Positions 58,697 to 64,000 of a DNA stretch of 64,000 bases are shown here, piece by piece. Origin of the DNA: Luteococcus sp048595755 (GTDB taxonomy: Bacteria; Actinomycetota; Actinomycetes; Propionibacteriales; Propionibacteriaceae). The stretch covers positions 682,001-746,000 of the forward strand of contig NZ_CP184360.1 of assembly GCF_048595755.1 (NCBI RefSeq), written 5' to 3'. Under the pieces are notes generated by a model. The model was not told the DNA's origin. It saw only the letters and a list, made by a program, of their open reading frames with translations, and searched no databases. Made by a program: the position numbers and the translations under genes. The first letter of the stretch is position 1. Each line of letters opens with the position of its first letter.

Positions 58697-58860
58697 TAGG
58701 GTTGGAGTGCTGGCCACGGCCAGCGCACGTGTGCCAGCGAAGTCGGTGGGAACCCGACGCTGTCCCGCAACGGTGATGCCCCCCAGGGGATGAGCCCGGT
58801 CGCCTGCCCTCGTGCCCCACACCTGCCCCCGGCCGAGGGGAGGACGGGCAACCGTCGCCG
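58697..58860 (+). promoter_or_regulatory. Cobalamin riboswitch 6, upstream of cobB
   Basis: A TAGGGT box (58697-58702) precedes the core GCGAAGTCGGTGGGAACCCG (58737-58756) then ACGCTGTCCCGCAACGGTGA and GAGCCCGGTCGCCTGC. It drives cobB-cobT-cobU-cobS and is divergent from riboswitch 5. The box, core and 3' part closely match riboswitch 1. Confidence 0.9.
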
Positions 58861-58882
58861 CTGGCCGTCACGAAAGGCCACC

Positions 58883-61486
58883 ATGACGACAGTCCCCCGC
58901 ATCGTGTTGGGCGCCGCGTCGTCAAGCGCCGGCAAGACCACCCTGGCCGTGGGCCTGATGCGGGCGCTGCGTGACCGCAGGCTGCGGGTGGCCCCCTTCA
59001 AGACGGGCCCCGACTACATCGACCCCGGCTACCACACGCTGGCGACGGGCCGCCCCGGACGCAACCTGGACGCCCACCTGTGCGGCCCCGATCTGGTGGC
59101 ACCGCTGCTGCTGCACGGATCCCGCACCCCCGAGGAGGCGGACATCGCCGTCGTCGAGGGCGCGATGGGGCTCTTCGACGGCAAGCTCGGCACCCCGCCG
59201 GTGGGCCGGGCCGGCTTCGGTTCCAGCGCTCACATCGCCAAGCTCTTGCAGGCCCCGGTGCTGCTGGTGCTCGACGCCTCCCACAGCTCCCGTACCGTCG
59301 CCGCCGTCGCCCATGGGATGGTGACGCTGGATGCCGAGGTTCGGGTGGGTGGTGTGCTGCTCAACAAGGTGGGCAGCGCCCGCAACACCGCCGAGTGCAC
59401 CCGCGCCATCGAGGAACTGGGGCTGCCGGTGCTGGGCGCGGTGCCCCGCTCCAAGAGCCTCACCACTCCGTCGCGGCACCTGGGCCTGGTGCCGGCCGCC
59501 GAACGCGACCAGGCCGATTCCATGGTGCAGGCCGCCGCAGACCTGGTGGCCGATCACGTCGATCTGGACGGGGTGCTCGCACTCGCCCGCACCGCCCCAC
59601 CCCTGGCGGACACGCCGTGGAACCCGTCCGACGCCCTCACTCCGCAAACCGACCATCCGCTGATCGCCGTCGCCGGCGGAAGGGCGTTCACCTTCGGTTA
59701 TGCCGAGACCACCGAACTGTTGGTGGCGGCGGGATGCCGGATTGCGGAGTTCGACCCGTTGACCGACCCCGCGCTCCCCGCCGGGAGCGCCGGGCTCTAC
59801 CTGGGCGGCGGCTTCCCGGAGATGCACGCGCAGGGGCTGGCCGAGAACCGGGCGCTGCGCGAGGACATCCGGGCCCGCGTCGCCGCGGGGATGCCGACGG
59901 TGGCCGAGTGCGCGGGGCTGCTGTACCTGTGCCGCAGCCTCGACACCCAGCCGATGGCGGGCGCCCTGCCCCTGGAGGCGGCCATGACCCCAAGACTGAC
60001 GCTGGGCTACCGCACGCCGACCGCCGCCAACGATTCGCTGCTGACCCGGCGCGGTGAACAGGTGCCCAGCCATGAGTTCCATCGCACCGACGTGCCCCTG
60101 GACGAGATCCCGCAGGGCCTGGCCGTCGCCTGGCAGCTCGACGACCGCCGCGAGGGTGTCTGCTCGCCCACCCTCCATGCCAGCTACCAGCACCTGCACT
60201 GGGCCGGTTTCCCGCAGGCGGCGCAGCGCTTCGCCGAGGCCGCGGCGGCCTTCCACCGCAGCGGCCACGAACCCACTGCCCCTTGCGCTGGCCACCAGCC
60301 GATCGAGGTGACGAGCCCCGAACCCGGCGCCACCCCGGATCACAGCGACAGCCCCCTTCCCGGTGACGCCCCCGAGCCCGACCTCACCCACCATGGCGAC
60401 CAGGACCTGGCCGACGGACTGGTCGACCTGGCCGTCAACGTCCGCTCCCCGCAGCCGCCACGGTGGCTCGTCGACCACCTCACGGCCCGCGCCCACGAGT
60501 GGGCGGGCTACCCGAAACCCGGGCGGGCCCGTGCCGCGCTGGCCGCGCGCCATGGCGTCCCCGAAGACATGGTGCTTCCCACCAGCGGCGCCGCCGAGGC
60601 CTTCACGCTGCTGGCAAGGGCCTTCACCGGTTCTCATCCGCTGGTGGTGCATCCCCAGTTCACCGAACCGGAACAGGCGCTGCGGCTGGCCGGCCACCAC
60701 CCCGAACGCCTGCTGCTGCGCCCCGACGACGGCTTTGCCCTGGCCCCCGAGCAGGTCGACGAAGCGGCAGACCTGGTGGTGGTCGGCAATCCCACCAATC
60801 CCACCGGCGCCCTGCACCCCGCCCGGGTCCTGCGTCGCCTGGCGCGCCCCGGCCGGGTGCTGCTGGTCGACGAGGCCTTCATGGACGCCGTGCCCGGCGA
60901 ACCGGAGACCCTCATCGCGGCCGACATGCGGGGCATCCTGGTCACCCGCTCACTGACCAAGACCTGGAGCCTGGCGGGGATTCGCGCGGGCTACGTCGTC
61001 GGCGACCCCGAGCTCATCGCGCGTCTGGAGCGGCTGCAGACACCATGGTCGGTCTCGACGCCGGCGCTGGAGGCCATGGTGGCGTGCAGCAGCCCGCAGG
61101 CCCTCGAGCAGGCCCGACGGATCGCCGAGCAGGTCGTCCTGGAGCGCCGGGTCCTCACCGACCATCTTGCGCGGGCCGGGCTTCCCGCCTGCCCCAGCAG
61201 CGCTCCCTTCGTGCTGGTGGACCTCTCCCCACTGGGCCCCGACGCCCACCGCGTCGGTTGGGCGCGCGAACGGCTCGCGCAGGCGGGTTTCGCGGTGCGC
61301 CGTGGCGAGACCTTCCCCGGGCTGGGCGCGCAGTGGATCCGGCTGGCGGTGCGTGATGCCGGCACCAGCCGACGACTGGCCGAGGCCCTGACCGCCCTGA
61401 CCGCCTTGACCGCCCTGACCGCCCTGACCCTCGACTCCCCCGGTGCGGACAACCCGTCCGCCCATCCCAGGAAGGAAGAACGATGA
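58883..61486 (+). CDS. cobB: CobB (cobyrinic acid a,c-diamide synthase) fused to a CobC/CobD-type aminotransferase
   Basis: The 867-residue fusion has two parts. Residues 1-470 are CobB/CbiA: P-loop LGAASSSAGKTTLAVGLMRA, FKTGPDYIDPGYHTLATGRP, and a glutaminase domain with LYLGGGFPEMHAQGLAENRA and the Cys in VAECAGLLYLCRSL. A Pro/Asp/His-rich linker leads to residues 510-850, a fold-type I PLP aminotransferase/decarboxylase like threonine-phosphate decarboxylase. That part has NPTNPTGALHPARVLRRLA, LVDEAFMDA and the PLP Lys in SLTKTWSLAGIRAGY. One protein would therefore amidate the a,c side chains and make the aminopropanol phosphate arm. The C-terminus carries a TAL repeat tail. It is first in the operon with cobT, cobU and cobS. 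Confidence 0.93.
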   Translation: MTTVPRIVLGAASSSAGKTTLAVGLMRALRDRRLRVAPFKTGPDYIDPGYHTLATGRPGRNLDAHLCGPDLVAPLLLHGSRTPEEADIAVVEGAMGLFDGKLGTPPVGRAGFGSSAHIAKLLQAPVLLVLDASHSSRTVAAVAHGMVTLDAEVRVGGVLLNKVGSARNTAECTRAIEELGLPVLGAVPRSKSLTTPSRHLGLVPAAERDQADSMVQAAADLVADHVDLDGVLALARTAPPLADTPWNPSDALTPQTDHPLIAVAGGRAFTFGYAETTELLVAAGCRIAEFDPLTDPALPAGSAGLYLGGGFPEMHAQGLAENRALREDIRARVAAGMPTVAECAGLLYLCRSLDTQPMAGALPLEAAMTPRLTLGYRTPTAANDSLLTRRGEQVPSHEFHRTDVPLDEIPQGLAVAWQLDDRREGVCSPTLHASYQHLHWAGFPQAAQRFAEAAAAFHRSGHEPTAPCAGHQPIEVTSPEPGATPDHSDSPLPGDAPEPDLTHHGDQDLADGLVDLAVNVRSPQPPRWLVDHLTARAHEWAGYPKPGRARAALAARHGVPEDMVLPTSGAAEAFTLLARAFTGSHPLVVHPQFTEPEQALRLAGHHPERLLLRPDDGFALAPEQVDEAADLVVVGNPTNPTGALHPARVLRRLARPGRVLLVDEAFMDAVPGEPETLIAADMRGILVTRSLTKTWSLAGIRAGYVVGDPELIARLERLQTPWSVSTPALEAMVACSSPQALEQARRIAEQVVLERRVLTDHLARAGLPACPSSAPFVLVDLSPLGPDAHRVGWARERLAQAGFAVRRGETFPGLGAQWIRLAVRDAGTSRRLAEALTALTALTALTALTLDSPGADNPSAHPRKEER
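59639..59750. repeat. Possible ninth copy of the inverted-arm repeat, inside cobB
   Basis: ACTCCGCAAACCGACCATCC (59639-59658) and GCCGGATTGCGGAGT (59736-59750) match the arms of the 92-bp family, but the spacing is 112 bp. The left arm encodes a linker (LTPQTDHP) and the right arm encodes conserved CobB sequence (CRIAEF), so part of the match could be chance. Confidence 0.45.
61389..61433 (+). repeat. 9-bp tandem repeats at the cobB 3' end
   Basis: About five units of CTGACCGCC encode an ALTALTALTALT tail after the aminotransferase domain. The tail is not part of the fold and its length is likely variable. Confidence 0.7.
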
Positions 61487-62547
61487 GCATCCTCCAGGAC
61501 TGCCTGGCCGCCATCACCCCCGTCGACGAGCAGGCCCGCGCCGCGGCCGAGGCCCGCCAGCCGCGACTGACCAAGCCCGCCGGGGCGCTGGGTGGGCTGG
61601 AGACCCTGGGCAACCAGCTCAGCGCGATCAGCGGCCAGTGCCCGCCGCCGGTGCCCGAGCGCGCCCTGGTGTGTGTCTTCGCCGCCGACCACGGGGTGCA
61701 GGCCCAGCGGGTCTCGCCGTGGCCCCAGGAGGTGACCGTGCAGATGGCGGCCAACATCGTCGGCGGTGGCGCCGGGGTCAACGTCCTGGCACGCTCCGCG
61801 GGGGCCGACGTCGCGACGATCGACGTGGGGATGCTCGCGCCGGTGGCAGGCTGCCGCGACGAACGGGTGGCCCCCGGCACCGCCGACTTCACGGCCGGGC
61901 CCGCGATGACCGCGGAGCAGGCGGTCGCCGCCGTCGAGGTGGGCATCCGCACCGCCCGGCGGGCCGTCGCGGACGGGTACCGGGCGTTGGTGCCGGGCGA
62001 GGTGGGCATCGGCAACACCACCCCCGCCGCCGCGCTGGTGTGCGCCATGACCGGAGCCCTCCCGCAGGAGGTCGCCGGCCGAGGAGCCGGTGCCGACGAC
62101 ACGATGTTGGCGCACAAGATCGACGTCATCCGGATCGGGCTCGAAAGGCACGGACTCGCCACCGGACGGGGAGCGCAGGACCCGCTGCGCACCCTGGCCT
62201 GCGTGGGAGGTTTCGAGCACGCCGCCGTCGTGGGACTGCTGCTGGGCGCCGCCGAGGCGCGCGTCCCGGTGGTGCTCGACGGGGTGATCGCCTGTTCGGC
62301 CGCGCTGGTGGCCGTCGCGCTCGAACCGAAGGTGCGGGGCTATCTGGTGGCCGGCCACGACGGCGCCGAACCCGCGATCCGCTGCGCCACCGGTTCCCTG
62401 GGCTTGCGGCCGCTGCTCAGCCTGGGGCTACGGCTGGGCGAAGGCACCGGCGGTGCGCTGGCACTGCCGATCGTCGCCGCCGCGGCCAGGGTGCTGGGCG
62501 AGATGGCCACCTTCGACGACGCCGGCGTCACCGAGGAGCACGCCTGA
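61483..62547 (+). CDS. cobT: Nicotinate-nucleotide-dimethylbenzimidazole phosphoribosyltransferase CobT
   Basis: The 354-residue enzyme makes alpha-ribazole-5'-phosphate from dimethylbenzimidazole and nicotinate mononucleotide. Family stretches seen are TKPAGALGGLETLGNQL, VFAADHGVQAQRVSPWPQEV, VPGEVGIGNTTPAAALVCAM and LACVGGFEHAAVVGLLLGAA, with VLDGVIACSAALVA near the C-terminus. Length is normal. The ATG overlaps the cobB stop (ATGA), and the stop overlaps the cobU start (TGATG). Confidence 0.97.
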   Translation: MSILQDCLAAITPVDEQARAAAEARQPRLTKPAGALGGLETLGNQLSAISGQCPPPVPERALVCVFAADHGVQAQRVSPWPQEVTVQMAANIVGGGAGVNVLARSAGADVATIDVGMLAPVAGCRDERVAPGTADFTAGPAMTAEQAVAAVEVGIRTARRAVADGYRALVPGEVGIGNTTPAAALVCAMTGALPQEVAGRGAGADDTMLAHKIDVIRIGLERHGLATGRGAQDPLRTLACVGGFEHAAVVGLLLGAAEARVPVVLDGVIACSAALVAVALEPKVRGYLVAGHDGAEPAIRCATGSLGLRPLLSLGLRLGEGTGGALALPIVAAAARVLGEMATFDDAGVTEEHA

Positions 62548-63095
62548 TGCGCACCCTCGTGCTGGGCGGCGCCCGGTCCGGCAAGTCGACACACGCCGAG
62601 GCGCTGGCCGCTGCCGCCACCAGCGTCACCTATGTCGCCACCGCCGAGACCCGGCCCGACGACGCCGAGTGGGTGGAGCGGGTGGCCCTGCACCGGGCCA
62701 GGCGCCCGTCGCACTGGCAGACAGTGGAGACCACCGACCTGGTGGGCGTGCTGGCCGGCCAGGGCGAGGTCACGCTGCTGGTGGACTGCCTGGGGGTCTG
62801 GCTCACCCGGATGATGGACGAGTGCGGCATCTGGGACGAGCGCCCGCAACGCCATGCGGCGGCCCGGGAGGAATTGCAGACCCGGGTGGATGCCCTGGTC
62901 AGGGCGGTGCAGGCCACGCAACGCGACGTGGTGCTGGTGAGCAATGAGGTGGGGCAGGGCGTGGTGCCGGCGCACTGGTCGGGGCGCTTCTTCCGCGACC
63001 AGCTGGGCATCCTGAACAGTCGCGTCGCCAGCGCCTGCGAGCGCGTGGTCTTCTGCATCGCGGGTATCCCGACGACGATCAAGCCGGGCGCCTGA
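62547..63095 (+). CDS. cobU: Adenosylcobinamide kinase / guanylyltransferase CobU
   Basis: The 182-residue bifunctional enzyme phosphorylates adenosylcobinamide and then forms adenosylcobinamide-GDP. The P-loop is LVLGGARSGKSTHAEALAAA at the N-terminus. The guanylylation His region reads ERVALHRARRPSHWQTVE, and further motifs are VDCLGVWLTRM and VLVSNEVGQGVVPAHWSGRF. Start and stop codons overlap cobT and cobS (TGATG at both ends). Confidence 0.97.
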   Translation: MRTLVLGGARSGKSTHAEALAAAATSVTYVATAETRPDDAEWVERVALHRARRPSHWQTVETTDLVGVLAGQGEVTLLVDCLGVWLTRMMDECGIWDERPQRHAAAREELQTRVDALVRAVQATQRDVVLVSNEVGQGVVPAHWSGRFFRDQLGILNSRVASACERVVFCIAGIPTTIKPGA

Positions 63096-63880
63096 TGCGC
63101 TCCCTGCTGGCCGCGCTCGGCATGTTCACCATCCTTCCGGTGCCGCCCACCATGGAGCTGACTCCGCAATTGAACCGCCGGTTGATGCTGGCCTTCCCGT
63201 GGGCCGGGCTGGTGTGCGGTCTCATCGCGGGAGCCGCGGCTGGCCTGGTGCTGGTTTGCGGAGCCGGCAGCACGCTGGCCGCGATGGCCGGGCTGGCGGC
63301 ACTGACCGGTGTCACCGGCGCGATGCACATCGACGGGGTCGCCGACACCGCCGACGGGCTGGCCAGCCGCAAGGGCCCCGACGACGCGCTGGCCCTGATG
63401 AAACAGTCCGACATCGGCCCGATGGGGGTGGCCACCGCGGTGCTGGTGCTGCTCCTGCAGGCCGCCGCGCTGGCCTCCGAACCCGTCGCCGGAACCACCC
63501 TGGTGGCGGCGCTGACCTGCCTGCCGATGGTGGGACGCATCGCCGCGGTGCTGGCCACCGTCCGGGGCATCCCCGGCGCCCGGCCGGGCGGTTTCGGGTC
63601 GCTGTTCACCGGCATCACCCGCCCCTGGGCGGCCACCCTCGACGCCTCCCTGGTGCTGCTGACCTGCCTGGCCGCGGGATGGCTGGCCACGACGAACCCC
63701 TGTGTGGCGGGGGCCTTCGTCGGCGCGGCGACCCTGTCCTGGCTGGTGGGTTGGCGCTGGCAGCAGCACCTGCTGCGTCGGCTGGGTGGCTTGACCGGCG
63801 ACACCTTCGGGTCGCTGATCGAGGTCTCGCAGACCACCTTCGTGCTGGCCCTGGCGCTGGCGCTCGGGCTGGTGCCCTGA
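63095..63880 (+). CDS. cobS: Adenosylcobinamide-GDP ribazoletransferase CobS
   Basis: The 261-residue membrane enzyme joins adenosylcobinamide-GDP to alpha-ribazole (phosphate), the last assembly step. It has about six hydrophobic segments and the catalytic acidic motif GAMHIDGVADTADGLASRKG (about residues 76-95), then LALMKQSDIGPMGVATAVLV. The start overlaps the cobU stop. It is the last gene of the riboswitch-6 operon. Confidence 0.96.
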   Translation: MRSLLAALGMFTILPVPPTMELTPQLNRRLMLAFPWAGLVCGLIAGAAAGLVLVCGAGSTLAAMAGLAALTGVTGAMHIDGVADTADGLASRKGPDDALALMKQSDIGPMGVATAVLVLLLQAAALASEPVAGTTLVAALTCLPMVGRIAAVLATVRGIPGARPGGFGSLFTGITRPWAATLDASLVLLTCLAAGWLATTNPCVAGAFVGAATLSWLVGWRWQQHLLRRLGGLTGDTFGSLIEVSQTTFVLALALALGLVP

Positions 63881-63913
63881 AGGGCCTGCTGCGGGCCCGT
63901 CGGCACGGACCAC

Positions 63914-63919
63914 TAGGCT
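63914..63919 (+). promoter_or_regulatory. -10 box of the next transcription unit
   Basis: TAGGCT matches the -10 form used elsewhere in the window and lies downstream of the cobS stop. Transcription from here would reach the partial gene at 63975. Confidence 0.35.
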
Positions 63920-63974
63920 GTTTGGTGACGCCGGAACCGCCGCACCAATGACGCAGCAGGAGGAAGGAGCCGCC

Positions 63975-64000
63975 GTGGCCGACGGAACCCCCACCCCGCC
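63975..64000 (+). CDS. Start of a further gene, cut by the window end
   Basis: A GTG start with AGGAAGGAG 6 nt upstream begins a frame reading MADGTPTPP to the last base. Only nine residues are visible, so the product cannot be named. Confidence 0.4.

Noticed and set aside
63161..63264. ACTCCGCAA and TTTGCGGAGC in cobS, spaced 104 bp
   Set aside because: Only the outer 9 bases match the 92-bp family, the spacing is different and both lie in normal CobS coding sequence; probably chance.

Overview
The window looks like chromosome from a high-GC Gram-positive bacterium of the Propionibacteriaceae type. The organism call is an inference from very high GC coding sequence, an actinobacterial 16S leader, TANNNT -10 boxes placed about 6 nt before start codons (leaderless transcription), an OpuA/BCCT osmolyte pair, a LysG/LysE pair and, above all, a very large vitamin B12 locus. 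I cannot name the species.

Layout. Positions 1-1640 hold the 5' two thirds of a 16S rRNA gene on the minus strand, with its leader and two tandem promoters. Positions 1.6-31 kb are mixed housekeeping and accessory genes: a DUF4334 protein, a CGNR zinc-finger protein, a decayed MFS gene, a BCCT transporter, GNAT and HAD proteins, a SWIM/SNF2 helicase, one IS110-family element, a glycosyltransferase, a tandem pair of XRE-like paralogues behind a G10 tract, a crotonase, a lipoprotein L,D-transpeptidase, a PP2C-like protein, an MFS transporter, an SMR/Gdx exporter, an LssY-domain protein, an OpuA-type glycine betaine ABC system, LysG/LysE, and a DUF559 nuclease-like protein. Positions 31-33.3 kb carry a VOC protein, a rhodanese and UppP.

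Positions 33.5-63.9 kb are almost entirely cobalamin genes. Two sets of corrin-ring genes lie side by side. One is a cobalt-early (anaerobic-type) minus-strand operon, cbiL-cbiF-cbiE-cbiGH-cbiX-cbiC (50.4 to 44.7 kb). The other is a cobalt-late (aerobic-type) set: cobN-cobF-cobK (+), a fused ChlI/ChlD chelatase (-), cobL (+) and cobG-cobH-cobIJ-cobM (-). Shared lower-pathway genes flank them: cobC, cbiB, cobQ and cobO on the left, and a CobB-aminotransferase fusion, cobT, cobU and cobS on the right. Genes within operons mostly overlap by 1-8 bases. Six cobalamin riboswitches head the units. The first points into the convergent cobC gene and may reach cbiB-cobQ-cobO only by running antisense through it.

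Two dispersed repeat families stand out. One is a set of eight elements, each exactly 92 bp from ACTCCGC to GCGGAGT, with about 20-bp inverted arms and an unrelated centre. The other is made of CCTCGACAAGCTCGG / CCCCGAGCCTGTCGAGG repeats inserted in frame into linkers of CobQ, CobN and the CobI-CobJ fusion. I found no tRNA genes, CRISPR arrays or prophage genes.
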